Below are positions 22,274 through 34,051 of a stretch of 64,000 nucleotides of DNA, piece after piece (the first letter of the stretch is position 1; each line of letters starts with the position of its first letter). The notes beneath the pieces are model-generated. The model did not search any database, was not told the origin of the DNA, and was given only the letters and a program-made list of their open reading frames with translations. The DNA is taken from assembly GCA_030581615.1 (NCBI GenBank), contig JAKTTT010000010.1:124001-188000 (forward strand), given 5' to 3'. The stretch comes from Alloascoidea africana (taxonomy: Eukaryota > Ascomycota > Alloascoideomycetes > Alloascoideales > Alloascoideaceae). The position numbers and the translations under genes were made by a program.

Positions 22274-24045
22274 TTATGTAGTTGGCCCTGCGCAGGCTAT
22301 TCGTTGGAATCCTTGCCGTACTAAACTGCTCCTCTTTCTTTGATTATTCAGTAAGACATGAGGAAAGGATAAAACATTCACTATGTTTCTCTATTTCTCC
22401 TTCTGGAATATTACACACAATGTAAGGAGCAAGTACGAGTTTCATGATTACACAGATGTACTGGTAGCACAACGAAATCATAGTATTATACATAAGGACA
22501 TGATCCTGATGTAAAAAATTGAGTTTTCGAACAAACTCTTGGCTATATTGTATGCTTTTTGACAAGACAATAATTACATAAGTTTGATGGGATCTTGCCA
22601 AACTTAGAAAATCACAGTGGGAAATTTCAACGTTTCCCCGTTCAATTTTTCAATTAGGACAGTCAGAAAGCATACTCAGAAAGCTTATAAATATGGGGGA
22701 AGGCTTTGTTCTTTTGCTATTAAAGCACAGTATTCTTCCAATCAAGTTACAAGCGGTAGTATGATAATCTCCAGCTCGGCATTTTCTCTATAAAAAACAT
22801 AGATATAGAATCGTATAATCACATGAATGAAGCCACAAGACTGATTTTTAGTAAAGCTTTGTCTCGCTATATAACGGCATCTTCCTTGAGCAACCTTCAA
22901 CTGTACAATTCCAAAGAAAAACAACCATATATATTGTTCCTGGATAGAGAACCAGAAATAAATAATTGTATTTTCCGGCGTACTGGCTTTCTTATTTTAG
23001 ATCTGTAGTTTATACACTTCCAATATTATTAAACCAAGATTCGAAATCAACCTCCTCAACTTTTCCTAAATTTACTGTCACTCAACAACACCTTTGATGA
23101 GCAAAGGAGAAAGAGCACCTGTCTTCTTTCTTCTTTTATCCTATCCCCGATTCTTACATGACTCGTATGTTCTGTTGCCAGGAGTTCATTTCTATGTTTC
23201 CGGATGAAATTAAGGAGGTTTTGCAGATCGAGTGTAAGTGATGCATTTTGTCGCGAAACGGGGCGAAATCAGGAGCAGAAAGCAGCCAGCAGGAGACGAT
23301 AAAATGCTTTTATAAAACTCGACCTTTGCAAGAAAAGCCTTAGAAACTAGAGCGTCAAGAGGCGACAAAATACTTTCAAGTGGCTGAAAGAGCCACCGTC
23401 AACATCTTCTATTTACTACAAGCCAGGCGAGCGCAAATATAGGAGAAAGTCGATGCAAAGTCGACGTTCTCGCATAAACATCTTGTGACGTTGGAAAGAT
23501 TCAACATTAGCACGTTTCTTAAATGAGCTTGGATTCTTTTAATGCCACCAACAGAACGAGCTTAAATGTTCATCTCAAGCCTTGAATAAATGTCGGACAT
23601 AAATATTTCGTACCGTCTTTATTCCAATTTTTCTACAAGAATAATCATGATAGCACAATAAGCTATTTACTCAAACAACCCGCGCCTTGTTGACACCCCT
23701 TAGCATTGCATTGTACCTTCAGATCTAGTGCACTGCTGAGACAAAAAGACCGGATGCCGACATTTCTATTTCCATGTAGATTGTGCCAATAGCACGGACT
23801 TTTTGGCAATGTACCGACCAGCCTTGGCGGTTTTCTCTCATTTCCACCGGTTTTGCCAACAGAAGATGCACACGTGCAATTATCTGAGATTCTCACAATT
23901 ACGCATTCTCTGAAATACCAACTATATTTATACCAGCACATACCACCATTTTTCTCCCCAAGATCCCACCTCCATCTTCCTCTTGTTATTCTTCCACATT
24001 GCTTGATCTGGCTCAATTGGCTCTGGATATCCTCATCTAAACAAA
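22274..24045. other. intergenic region upstream of IPP1
   Basis: About 1.8 kb with no gene recognised. It ends in the IPP1 promoter, which has a TATA-like TATATTTATA at 23923-23932, about 114 bp before the ATG, followed by a C/T-rich initiator region. Short ORFs in it are unconvincing. Confidence 0.5.
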
Positions 24046-24912
24046 ATGGCTTACTCTACTCGTCCCATCGGCTCTCCTAATACTTTGGACTACAAGGTTT
24101 TCATCGAGAAAGACGGTGTACCCGTTTCACCGTTCCACGATATTCCTCTCTACGCAGACGAATCAAAGCAGATTTTGAACATGATCGTCGAGGTTCCTAG
24201 ATGGACCAATGCCAAGCTTGAAATCATCAAGGAAAACACCTTGAACCCAATCAAGCAGGACACCAAGAAGGGAAAGCTCAGGTTTGTCAGAAACAGTTTC
24301 CCCCACCATGGGTACATACACAACTACGGTGCATTTCCCCAGACATGGGAGGATCCCAACTCTGTTCACCCTGAGACCAAGGCCAAGGGAGATAATGATC
24401 CATTGGATGTTTGTGAGATCGGTGAGACTGTTGGCTACGTCGGACAGGTCAAGCAAGTCAAGGTTCTTGGAATCATGGCGTTGTTGGATGAAGGCGAAAC
24501 AGACTGGAAGATCATTGCCATCGACGTCAACGACCCCTTGGCTCCCAAGTTGAACGACATTGAGGATGTTGAGCGTCATCTGCCTGGCTTGTTGCGAGCT
24601 ACAAACGAGTGGTTCCGCATTTACAAGATTCCTGACGGAAAGCCCGAGAACCAGTTTGCATTCTCAGGGGAGGCCAAGAACAAGAAGTACGCCGAGGAGG
24701 TCATCCGCGAGACGAATGAGGCCTGGGAAAAGTTGATCAACGGCAAATCTGTTGACTCTAAGGGCATCGATTTGACCAATACAACTCTGCAGGGAACGCC
24801 TTTCTACGCTGATGCTCCTACTCTGAATATCCCAGAAGCCCAGCACCTTGCCCCTGCGCCTATTGACAAGTCCATCGACAAATGGTTTTTCATCTCTGGC
24901 GCTTCTGTCTGA
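24046..24912 (+). CDS. IPP1: cytosolic inorganic pyrophosphatase
   Basis: 288 codons, single exon, the family length (S. cerevisiae Ipp1 287). The sequence tracks Ipp1 throughout: [31 protein letters not shown], the substrate-loop [20 protein letters not shown], the metal-binding G-D-N-D-P-L-D-V, and the ending [14 protein letters not shown]. The Asp residues that bind the Mg2+ ions (D-N-D-P-L-D, and D-V-N-D-P) are intact. Family knowledge: it hydrolyses PPi to two phosphates, pulling biosynthetic reactions forward; essential in yeast. Biased codon use and a TATA promoter suggest strong expression. Confidence 0.98.
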   Translation: MAYSTRPIGSPNTLDYKVFIEKDGVPVSPFHDIPLYADESKQILNMIVEVPRWTNAKLEIIKENTLNPIKQDTKKGKLRFVRNSFPHHGYIHNYGAFPQTWEDPNSVHPETKAKGDNDPLDVCEIGETVGYVGQVKQVKVLGIMALLDEGETDWKIIAIDVNDPLAPKLNDIEDVERHLPGLLRATNEWFRIYKIPDGKPENQFAFSGEAKNKKYAEEVIRETNEAWEKLINGKSVDSKGIDLTNTTLQGTPFYADAPTLNIPEAQHLAPAPIDKSIDKWFFISGASV

Positions 24913-25463
24913 AAAGGTGTGTTTGAGTTGGAGTTGCCTAGAACAAGCAGATTGTATGTATTTACGGTATATATCTAGTGGTAGTGGACAATAATAAAAT
25001 CGTCATGTGAGCTATCCTTGCATTATCCGCTGTTGCGAACTGACAGTACCCCTCCTTTTTGGTCGAATGGAAGCTGAGAGATCGTTGAGTCCGAATGAAG
25101 ACTTGAGTCTCTCTATTATCTTGGCGGTACGAATAGATAGAAGCTGGTCGTGTGGCTATATGTCTGTAGAAGCCACAAGTGTGTTGATATAGTTTAAGTG
25201 GAAGACAAAAGGAGCAAAGCGAGTAAGAGAGCGAGCGAGTGAATGAGTCACCGGCTCTTCAGCATCGCGGTTTCCGTTTGTCCATGACATTCTCAAGGAG
25301 GAAGGTTTATTGTAGATCTGAGCCAATCGATTAAGTAGAATGATAAATATATGGCAGGCCACCGATCTGACTGACTGCCAACTTTTTTTTTTTTTTTTTT
25401 AGCTCTGCTCAATTATATAGAGAATTCACCAAAGCTCTGATTTGAGCACACACATTGTCTAAA
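24913..25463. other. convergent intergenic region between IPP1 and RSR1
   Basis: 551 bp between two 3' ends. Contains a poly-T tract at about 25383-25400 and AT-rich polyadenylation-like sequence. No gene seen. Confidence 0.55.
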
Positions 25464-27538
25464 TCACAAAATTACGCATTCTCTTCTTCTTCTTCTTCTT
25501 GATCTCTTTTTTGCTAATCTGCGGCTCCTTTTGGCTTTCCCCTTTCCCCTTGATTCCAAATTGCTTGACGAATTAACAGGCTTCTTCTTCCTTGGCGCGG
25601 GCCTTGCTACTTTCTGCTCAGTCGTCTTTACTTCTTCTGGACCAACCCCAGTTTCCACTTGAGATTTATTATTATTATCAGATTCAGATATAGGTCCGAC
25701 ATTAGCATCTTGTTGTTCTTTTGCAACTGGATCTGTTGAGTATGTTATCTCATCTTTTTGGTCCATTTCTGGATCGGTTTCTCCTTCAGTATCTTCTTTT
25801 CTCTCTTGTGAACTTGTCTCGGGCTGTGTTTGCTCTTGTTGATCTATTATATCTTTCCCATCTTCATTCCGCGAAAGAACAGCCGTACCTTGAGAAGATT
25901 CAGAATTTGACGTTGCATGTTGTGAGCTCTGACCAGGCGCCAACGTATCTGAATGGTTGATCAGTTTTTGAACTATTGAATGGTCTGGAGGGCCGGGCGT
26001 CTTTGAGGAAGACTCTTTACCAGACACACTTTCACCCACTTCCTCTTCCTGTGGTTCTGTATCTCCTTGGTCTGTAGGTCGTTCGGGCGCGGAAGTCGAG
26101 TCTTTAGATCCTATATTTGCATTTGAGTTCTTCCCATTGACTTTCCCATTCTTCGAGTTTATTCTTTTCGGAGTCGAAACATGCAACTTCAAAAGTCCAG
26201 ATTTTGTCTTGTCGTGTATGCTCATGGCCATATTGTTCAAGTTATCAGTAGATCGTAATCTTTTTAGCTCCTTTCGCAGATTAATTTTCGATCTTGAATG
26301 TTGTGGTTGTGACGCTGCCGATTCTTCTTGTTCTTGATTATTCCCATTGCTGCTGTTATCCAACAGTTGTACTTGTGCTCCTCCTGTCCCGGCCGATGAC
26401 GAGGATAAGTGCACACGGTTGAAGCTTACCCCGGAAGATATTTCTACATCCCGAATCAGAATCTGTCTAACCAGATCCACAAAGACTTCGTTCACGTGAA
26501 TCTCTTCCTTTGCTGATGTTTCGTAAAATGGAACATTCCCCCAACTCTGTGATATTTGCATAGCCCTTGTTGGATTTATAAACTTTTCATCACTGTATAT
26601 TCTCATCTCCTCTGGAGATAAAGGAGGTATAGGACTCGAACTGAGTGTGAAGATATTGGGCTCAGGGGTTGCAGGAGGCGTTGCTAAAGATATTGTACCA
26701 GCATCGCCCGTTGAACCATTTTTCGAAAATGTGCTTTGTTTCGATATCAAAGATTTTGAGGTTTTTGACTTTTCATTAGAGTGGTATAACTGTGCTCGTT
26801 TAGCTGAAGAAATTGGGGGTTGATTTTCGATTTCTGGAGTTTTAGTAATCGTCGTATCCTCTGGTTTATCCATGTTGTATGAACCAATATTTCGTAAATC
26901 GCATTTACTCCCCACAAGAACCATTGGAACTTTTTCCTTTCCCTTAATTCTAACTATATCTTTTCTTATTTTCCCCAACTCTTTCAAAGAGTTTTCATCG
27001 TTTATGGCGTAAACCAGTAGGAAACCCTGACCACTTTTAATGTAAAGTTCTCGCATTGCGTTGAATTGGTCTTGACCCGCTGTATCCAAAATTTCCAAAA
27101 AACAATCTCTTCCATCAATTTGGACCAATTTGCGATATGAGTCTTCTATTGTAGGGTCGTAAATATCTGTATAAATGTTCTGAACGAATCTGACTATCGA
27201 ATTGTGTTTTTTTTTTTTTTTCGTTAACCAACTGTCAGCAAACTAGAATTCATGTTCTATTCGTGGAAGATTCAAGGCTTCAATATATATCCTCATCATC
27301 ATGAGGGACATACCTGTTAAACAAGACTTGCCCACGCCGCCGGCGCCTAAAACCACCAGTTTATACTCTTGATAACCGAAAGCAAATAATAATAATAAAA
27401 AAAAATGGTTAGCAAGATCTCATAGATAGATATCATTTCAACTGTTTTTTTTTGTTATTTGTGTCTTCTCTTGCTTCATTTCATGCCCTTGTTGTGCGTA
27501 CCCCTGAACAGATGGGCTAAATTGGACCTACCTCTCAT
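25464..27538 (-). CDS. RSR1: RSR1/BUD1 (Rap-like) small GTPase with internal insertion and long tail (three exons)
   Basis: Exons 27538-27532 (only ATGAGAG), 27367-27314 and 27193-25464 give 596 residues beginning M-R-E-Y-K-L-V-V-L-G-A-G-G-V-G-K-S, as in Rsr1. Intron 1 has GTAGGT, CTAAC and a CAAG acceptor; intron 2 GTATGT, a TGCTGAC-like branch and TAG. Numbering matches Ras: P-loop G10-S17, effector region Y-D-P-T-I-E-D-S-Y-R, D-T-A-G-Q at 57-61. The G4 motif is S-K-C-D (116-119) instead of N-K-x-D. About 100 extra Ser/Thr/Pro-rich residues sit between it and G5 E-T-S-A-K (245-249). A roughly 300-residue tail ends in a polybasic stretch and CaaX box C-V-I-L (geranylgeranyl type). Family knowledge: Rsr1 marks the bud site and recruits Cdc24/Cdc42. 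S. cerevisiae Rsr1 is 272 residues. Confidence 0.88.
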
Positions 27539-28895
27539 GTCAAAACTCAAACAGTTTGTTGTAAATATAAAGGGGAGAACCAAATAGCTGAGCTGCAAGA
27601 AAAAGGAAGTAGCCAACAGCAACGGCAATAAAAGTAGGGAGAAAAACTTGAAGAAAATTATCGAGGGAAGGAAAGAAGATAAAAAAAATCAGGAGGCTAG
27701 AGAGTAGTAGTAATAGTATGTACGAGACATGGCATTACTTGAAACGGAGATCGGCAGCTCGAATGAGCTACATCGCAGCATATCGTAAGGGAGCAGATGA
27801 ACATGATGCCATCATCAATCCAGGAGGGACAAAACAAATTGGGGATCCAGGTGAGAAAAGCAGAAACCACAAAAGAAAGACCATGTTGAAAGACAAGAGA
27901 CAGCTGGCAGGCTGGTTATTGAGTGGATCTGGAAGACATGGGAAAGCTCCATCATGACATGAGATATGGAGGTCGGTTGGGACCAAATACAGTACCAAAC
28001 TAGTGAACCCAGCTATTTTTTTTTTTTTTTGTTGCGTTCTCGAGAAGTATACAATTAGTCTCACTTATTATTATAGTCGATGACAGGGGTTGGATTCCGT
28101 ACATAATTTTTCGATTATAGAGGTGAAGAGTATGAGCATGCCAGGCCGGTAAACAGTGTGTGTCTCTGGGAGCAGAAGACTTGTGCCTGCCTGCCTGCCT
28201 GCTCGTTTTGCTTAGCATCTCGAGAGGTGAAGGGCGTTGAAACGCAGTAAGAGAAACCAAGCTCAGGGGACGCAATGTAAGAAGAAACACACTCCGCGAG
28301 GCTCTAATTGCTCTAATTTTTTTTTTTTAAGGCCAACATTCTGATGGTCGATTTAAAATGGACGAGTGTGCCTTCACAGCAAAAGCACACTGGGATGAAA
28401 AGCTATATGGGCAGAATGATGTCCATTTCAGTATCTCAACAACCCCCTGTTTTCGTGGGCTTTTTTTTTGTGAAACACTAGACCCTTCTAGCGTAATGCA
28501 GAGGAATGGTCGGTAAACAGCTTTTGACTTGTAACCAAAGTCAGCGTTATGGACAACCAATATGACTTTTGTTCTTGTACATTTAAACAGATATTCATCA
28601 AAATTACTCAATCACGATATAGCAAACAAGAAAACTTTCTTATAGTAATAACCACTGTATAATACTCACACAACAAAAGAACACCAATTCACTAATCAAT
28701 CAATAAAATGGATCCATAGATCGCTTACCTTATATCCAAAAACAAACCAAACAATGAGACAATAACAAAGCGATAGTAATAAGCAGAAGAACAATAATAA
28801 CAACAACAACAACAAATACATATAACAAAAAGAGTACAAGACCATCAGTAACAAAGAATCATAAGCATAACTGTATTATTACTCCTTTTCCATCG
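27539..28895. other. intergenic region between RSR1 and RIM101
   Basis: About 1.36 kb: RSR1 promoter on the left, RIM101 3' end on the right. Holds a CCTG-type tetramer repeat near 28185-28203 and homopolymer tracts at 28017-28030 and 28317-28329. A 94-codon ORF on the minus strand (28327-28611) begins at TTG, not ATG, and has no resemblance to known proteins, so it is not annotated. Confidence 0.5.
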
Positions 28896-30929
28896 TCAAT
28901 AAGCAATTATCGTGGGGTACAGTTTTTTGCAACTGTCTCTGGTATTATTATTGTTGTTATTAGTAGCGGAATTAGAAGCGGTCAGATCGCTCAGAACCAT
29001 ATTTCTGCTGCCAGTTGCGATATTATATCCGTTTTTCTTAGTCTCACATTCCACATTCTTTTGCTTTTGTTTCTCCTGTTCCTGGGCTTCCAACAACAAG
29101 CTCGCAATTATCTGGCGGGCCGTGTCAATCGTTCGCTTATGCATGTCCAAATTATGGACATTCATGCCAGATTCTTCTTTTTGTTCTTTTCTACCGTTCA
29201 GCGTCAATGACTTGAATTGCTCTAGCAGCATATCATCCTTGTCCTCATCTGTTTTATTCTCCTTTTGCCGTTCGCGATGTTCTTTAAGAGAAGACTTTTG
29301 AGAAACTCCTTGATATAAGCGGCCAGTACCATTTACAGAAAGTGGCGCTTCAAATCTATTACTGATCATAGGATAAGAAACAGTTCCAAGGACAGAGTTT
29401 TGAGATTGAGGTTGACGTAGAGTTCCATACGGACTTGCAGTAGATTTTGCCATTGTTGGATCAGCAGACACTTGAGTTGTTGTTGAAGGAGGAGGAGGCA
29501 ATGTAGGGTAGTAATGCGTCGTCTGCTGTACAGGAAAGGACAGAGGCGACTCAGCATTACTGTAGAATTTGGGAGGGCTGTTGCTGGTCATTTGAGTGAA
29601 CGGAGCACCAGGGTTAGCAGCTTGCGTTGAAGGGTAAATTTTGGGAAGCGAAAGAGGATACTTTGGCGGACTTTGCTGTAGTTCCGCAGCAGACAGGGTT
29701 GAAGAGGAAACATTTGAAGCCACAGAAGGAGATCTTGAAGCTGCTGAAGTGACTGAAGAAGAAGAGGAGGCGTGTCTTTGATTATCAATATCTGAAGAAA
29801 GTACAGCCAAGAATCTGTCAGTTTCCGCGAGTTCCTGGGCTTTCGTACCCATGGCATAAGGACTGGTTGATGTTGTGACGATGGGCAGGTTACTGGAAGG
29901 CGCGGTTAAGCCAACTCCAGCACTGGCCACCGAACTTGCCGAAGCAGTTGACCTCCTTACGTTAAGCAAATTCTCGAGATTCGCAAGCCTGGCAGCCATG
30001 TCATAGTCGAAATGGGCGCTTGAAGGAGAAGTTCCCCTTGATCTTTTGATACCTCTGTAGAAAGAAGTTATTGCTTCTTCCTGCTTTCGTTTCAAGCCGC
30101 TGAGATCTGTGACTGGAGTCATGACCGATGGAGGTGCCACAGCACCAGGAGTAACGCCAGTAACAGCGGCAGCGGCAGCGGCAGCGTGTTGTTGCTGTTG
30201 TTGTTGTTGCTGCTGCTGGACAGGATAAGACAAATAGGGTGGCATGGAGAGGGGGACTGGCTGCTGAACGGGGGCGGCCTGAAAGGGAATACCAACGGGA
30301 AATTGCTGGTAAGCGAGGTACGAAGGTCCACAGGATCCAACGCCATAAGGATCATAGTACTGGAGCATCGAAACAGGGTGTCCTCCTCCCGCTTGGGATC
30401 CCATGTTTGCAAGCTGTTGGTGGGGGTGTTGAGACGAAACTGGAGGAGCAATCCCCACTGGGGCAGTCCCGAACAGGACGCTTTCATCGGCGTGAGTCTT
30501 GAGATGCTTTTTCAGGTCATGGGGTCTCTTGAATTTCTTGCTGCACACGGCACATTTGTGAGGTTTTAACGGAACATGGACTCTGATATGGGAAGTGATA
30601 TGGTCTCGCTTGACGGTCTGGACATGGCAGTTTTCCCATTTGCAGTCCAGGCTGAGGTTGTTTGTGCTCTTCCTTCCAACGTGATCCTCACACAGATGCA
30701 AGTAGAGGGAGTCTGCGGAGTTGAAAACTTGCTCACAATGGGCCCATCTACATCTCAGTGATTCGTTATCCTCTACGCCTACTCTGGTCCCTTGCACAGC
30801 AGCGTCGTTCGCGGTAACAGTCGACACAGACGAGGTAGAATCGGCGGTCGAAAGGGCAACGGGGCTGGGCTCGCTCGGGGTCGTGGCACTTGCGGTGGCG
30901 TCGGGCGTCGAAGCTATGGACGAAGACAT
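28896..30929 (-). CDS. RIM101: RIM101/PacC C2H2 zinc-finger transcription factor
   Basis: 677 residues from the first ATG in frame (30929); upstream in-frame sequence begins only at GTG, so the longer reading is rejected. Three C2H2 fingers occupy about residues 58-150: C-R-W-A-H-C...H-L-C-E-D-H, C-K-W-E-N-C...H-I-T-S-H-I-R-V-H, and [19 protein letters not shown]. The WxxC spacing of fingers 1-2 and the finger 3 signature are diagnostic of Rim101/PacC. The rest is Ser/Pro/Gln-rich with a Gln-Ala run near residue 240-250 and a conserved-looking acidic patch ([11 protein letters not shown]) near 590. Family knowledge: at alkaline pH the C-terminus is cleaved by Rim13 and the N-terminal part enters the nucleus to control pH, wall and filamentation genes. 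Confidence 0.88.
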   Translation of the reverse strand: MSSSIASTPDATASATTPSEPSPVALSTADSTSSVSTVTANDAAVQGTRVGVEDNESLRCRWAHCEQVFNSADSLYLHLCEDHVGRKSTNNLSLDCKWENCHVQTVKRDHITSHIRVHVPLKPHKCAVCSKKFKRPHDLKKHLKTHADESVLFGTAPVGIAPPVSSQHPHQQLANMGSQAGGGHPVSMLQYYDPYGVGSCGPSYLAYQQFPVGIPFQAAPVQQPVPLSMPPYLSYPVQQQQQQQQQQHAAAAAAAVTGVTPGAVAPPSVMTPVTDLSGLKRKQEEAITSFYRGIKRSRGTSPSSAHFDYDMAARLANLENLLNVRRSTASASSVASAGVGLTAPSSNLPIVTTSTSPYAMGTKAQELAETDRFLAVLSSDIDNQRHASSSSSVTSAASRSPSVASNVSSSTLSAAELQQSPPKYPLSLPKIYPSTQAANPGAPFTQMTSNSPPKFYSNAESPLSFPVQQTTHYYPTLPPPPSTTTQVSADPTMAKSTASPYGTLRQPQSQNSVLGTVSYPMISNRFEAPLSVNGTGRLYQGVSQKSSLKEHRERQKENKTDEDKDDMLLEQFKSLTLNGRKEQKEESGMNVHNLDMHKRTIDTARQIIASLLLEAQEQEKQKQKNVECETKKNGYNIATGSRNMVLSDLTASNSATNNNNNNTRDSCKKLYPTIIAY

Positions 30930-31491
30930 GTTGTGGAGCGTGGAGCGTGGAGCGTGGACCGGCGATGGAGAGATCCCAGGAGCAGCAGGACGACAAGACG
31001 TCGGTTTTGTTGGATCGAAACACCCGTGCACCCGCTAGCCTTGGCACGCTTGGCGCGGTGCTTGGCACGGTGCTTGGCAGACCTGTGCCAAGCCCGCGCG
31101 TGTGGGCGCTGGAATCTCGTCCTCCATGTGCCCGTCCAGACCCGCCGGCGCCAGGCCTTCGTCAGCGGCCCCGGGGGACTCCAGAGGGCTCCAGAGGGCT
31201 CCAGAGGACCCAGGGGGGAACCCTGGGACGGGCCTGGCGCTGGATGGCGTGGAGGGCCTACGGCGGGTAGGTGGAGAGCCCATCCAAACAAGACCTGAGC
31301 TAGGTTGAAGATAAGCTACAGAGAAGGAAAAGGCACAGTTTGGTACAAAAGCATTTTCTTGCTCCCATACTTGTTAAAGTGCACTGCGATCGGGGCCAAG
31401 GAAGAAAAAAAAGAAAGGTACTTTACAAGAAAAAAAAAATTGGTGAAAAACCTGCCAACCTTCTAGAACGGGGAGCGGGAATCGCTGGTTG

Positions 31492-31528
31492 GCAGAAAGC
31501 AGAAAGCAGAAAGCAGAAAGCAGAAAGC
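31492..31528. repeat. 7-bp tandem repeat (GCAGAAA) x5
   Basis: Five perfect GCAGAAA units in the intergenic region between RIM101 and EIF2A. Confidence 0.85.
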
Positions 31529-31793
31529 ACGGACGAAAGGTGCTTTTGTCTCCAATGGTCGTAGGCACGGGTAGAACAGCCAGAGGAGATCCCAGCGGCC
31601 CTTCCAGGATGCCAGCTCTCTCAAGCTGGCTCCCATCGTTCTGCGCGGGAGGCTATATGTGGTTCGTTGATCACCCTTGGGGATCGATGCATGGTTCAAA
31701 GTTAATACTAATAGTGGACGGGGCAAGCAAAAGCTTTTCCAAACGAGACCCAAAACAAGAATCTGCTTTCGCTTCTTGGCTCCGGCCAGCCTC

Positions 31794-31823
31794 GGTTTCC
31801 GTTTCCGTTTCCGTTTCCGTTTC
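31794..31823. repeat. GTTTCC hexamer repeat
   Basis: About five GTTTCC units, the last degenerate, roughly 100 bp beyond the 3' end of EIF2A. Confidence 0.8.
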
Positions 31824-31915
31824 GGCTTCGACCTGGAACTGAAATTACACAGTTCAAATTAATGAGAGTGCAAACATTGGTGACTACATTCAATCTAACT
31901 AACAAGTGCCGCTCC

Positions 31916-34051
31916 CTAAGAATCGCCCTCTTTCCAACCCAAACTAATCAGCTCCTTCCTCACACTATCCTCCGTCTTGATCTTCATTATCTGAGTCTCC
32001 TCCAACGAATCCCCCTTCTTTTGGCGCTCTTTCAATGTCTGGATCGCGCGTAGCTTCTTCAATAATGACCGGATCTTTTTGGCCTCAAAGCTTTGGGCAA
32101 AGTTTTGTCCCTGGCTGGCTGACTCAGAACCACCACCACTAGGCTTTCCCTGTGTGTTGGTAGATTCCGTAGCAGTAGTCTTCTCCTGGTTATCCTTCTC
32201 CTTGTTTCGCCGGTTCTCCCTCTTCTTCTTGTTTTTGGCAGCCGACTTTGAGAGTGGTTCAGGCTCAGCAGGCGCTGCGCCAGGAACTGTTCGAACTCCA
32301 GGATGCCGAGCACCACTGCCACTGCCACTGCCACCAGCATTAGCGCTTTCCCTCATGTATAATGGGGTCGCAGCAGTCGACGCTCCATTTCTGGCATGGG
32401 GAGGACGATAGGCGCCAGCTGAAACCTTTGGCTTGGCCACCGCAGCTTTGGAATTGGCAGTGGATGGATGGGGTTCCGGAGCAGACTCAAGAGATTTCAA
32501 CGGATACAACTCTTGAGCTTGGGGTCTCCATCCCACGCTGAAAAGCTCCTGGTAGTCAATAACATACATCAACTTGCCCGTATAGTGCCAGATATGGATC
32601 CCATTATCAACACGAAGTCTAGGACTGGTCGTGGCCGTTAGAATAAATCTTCCACAGGGACTCCATTCACAAACACTGGTATTGGATGCCTCAAAAGATG
32701 CAATTTTGGAAAACTTTTGCTGACGGTCATAAACATCCACTTGCCCTTGCAAATTCCCAAATCCTGCAACCAATACAAACCGAGCTTGTGGCGAAAAAAG
32801 TATCGTGTTTCTTGGATTCAGAGGAAGTGAATGAATCGTATTTCCTCGAGCATCAAAAATAGTTGTTTGAGCTGGCATATATCCATACACAACACCAAAT
32901 TCTCGTGAGTTAGGTGACCATGTAATGTCATGGATAGGTCCTTCTTTGCTTAAAGTGATTCGGGAATCGTAATTCCCTGCAATCCCCAATAGATACAGAT
33001 TTGTTTCGCCGTAGTAACTCTTGTTGGAAGAGTCCACGTCAGTTTGTGCCAGGACCAAAATAGAAGTCCCCAGTTTGTTCCATTGCAACTGCGCTTTTTC
33101 CGCTTTGAAAAAAGTCTTTTGAGACACTGGTTGGTTAAAATTGGGAATGTTGTACACTCTAACAGAAGCAGGCTTGCCTCCCTTTTCAGGCACAAACACT
33201 GCAACAGAGTAGTTCTTGCCGGGGCTCAGCGCAAAATCAGTACAATTTTCGGCTCTCAATTTATTCCAGCGGGTGCTAAAGTTTGAAGTATCGTAGAAAT
33301 GAACCTCATTCGTAGCAAGTTGAGCAGCATACTTCTCATCCCCCGTGAACTGAACTTGCCAACCAGCCTGGTTTTTCTGCACAAGTTGGGTGATCAGCTC
33401 ACCAGAAGTTGTACTCCAAATCTTCAAATTTTTGGACCAATTTCCGGTGGAAGGATCTTTGATAGACCTCTCCCAAGTTTGAAGAAATGACCCCTTTGGT
33501 GAAAAGCTCAAATCAAAGATATCGGCCACCTCCAAACGTTGAACATCCTCTCCAGTTTCAGGCTTCACAATTTGGACGCTTCCCGTTTGGCATCCAGTTA
33601 GACATGATTCAGGTCTAGTAAATAAACTCTCGACCAGAGAGAAAAAAAGATAGAGGTGGAATGTGAAAACTTACTATTTTGGTTGGATATATGCCAAAAG
33701 TGAGCCATCTGGTGAATATCGCACAGCCCTGACTTCCTCAGAAGGACTAAAACAATCTGTTAATCATACACGTAATTGATTCGACACTCGCAAGACCAAT
33801 TCCCAAATTGCCTACCTTTCAAAATCTTTAATGTTGTTGTAATCTGGGCTACCCTTGGTCAGCACAACTGACTTGGGCAATCGAGCTACAAATCAACAAA
33901 TTCATAAAAATGGTCAGATCGATCCGTCATCATCTTCTTTTTTTTTGTATACATAATAATAATAATAAATCCACAAGCACGCAGATTAGGTCCCGAGCTA
34001 CACTTGTTCGAAAGTAAACTTACCAAAAAACTGAGTACCGATAGATGACAT
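31916..34051 (-). CDS. eukaryotic translation initiation factor 2A (four exons)
   Basis: Exons 34051-34024, 33885-33816, 33746-33675 and 33578-31916 join in phase to 610 residues, starting M-S-S-I-G-T-Q-F-F. Donors are GTAAGT, GTAGGC and GTAAGT; acceptors TAG, TAG and AAG, the last preceded by TCTAAC. Joining exons 3 and 4 gives Y-I-Q-P-K-Y-V-Q-I-V-K-P. The first 400 residues form WD-like beta-propeller repeats: V-R-A-V-R-Y-S-P-D-G-S-L-L-A-Y, F-S-P-K-G-S-F-L-Q-T-W-E-R, I-T-W-S-P-N-S-R-E-F, C-E-W-S-P-C-G-R-F. A Pro/Ala region, a Lys-rich stretch and a C-terminal helical segment (K-I-R-S-L-L-K-K-L-R-A-I) follow, as in yeast YGR054W/eIF2A (642 residues). Family knowledge: eIF2A binds 40S subunits and initiator tRNA in non-canonical initiation. 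Confidence 0.92.

Larger units (their letters stand above)
30930..31915. other. RIM101 upstream region and EIF2A 3' flank, repeat-rich
   Basis: From 30930 to about 31280 the DNA is strongly GC-rich and full of short direct repeats (GGAGCGT units near 30937-30957, CTTGGCACG units near 31040-31075, GGCTCCAGA units near 31178-31206). It probably forms the RIM101 promoter and leader. Beyond 31300 the composition drops to AT-rich. Overlapping ORFs on both strands are a by-product of GC-richness. Confidence 0.5.

Noticed and set aside
18217-24045. Centromere or replication origin in the gene-poor stretch
   Set aside because: No AT-rich core, CDE-like motif or long repeat was seen; gene-poverty alone is not enough.
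28327-28611. 94-codon ORF between RSR1 and RIM101
   Set aside because: Starts at TTG, no recognised domain, no sign of its own promoter.
30930-31031. N-terminal extension of RIM101 by 34 residues
   Set aside because: The extension begins only at GTG, and the sequence is built from the GGAGCGT repeats; the first ATG at 30929 is preferred.
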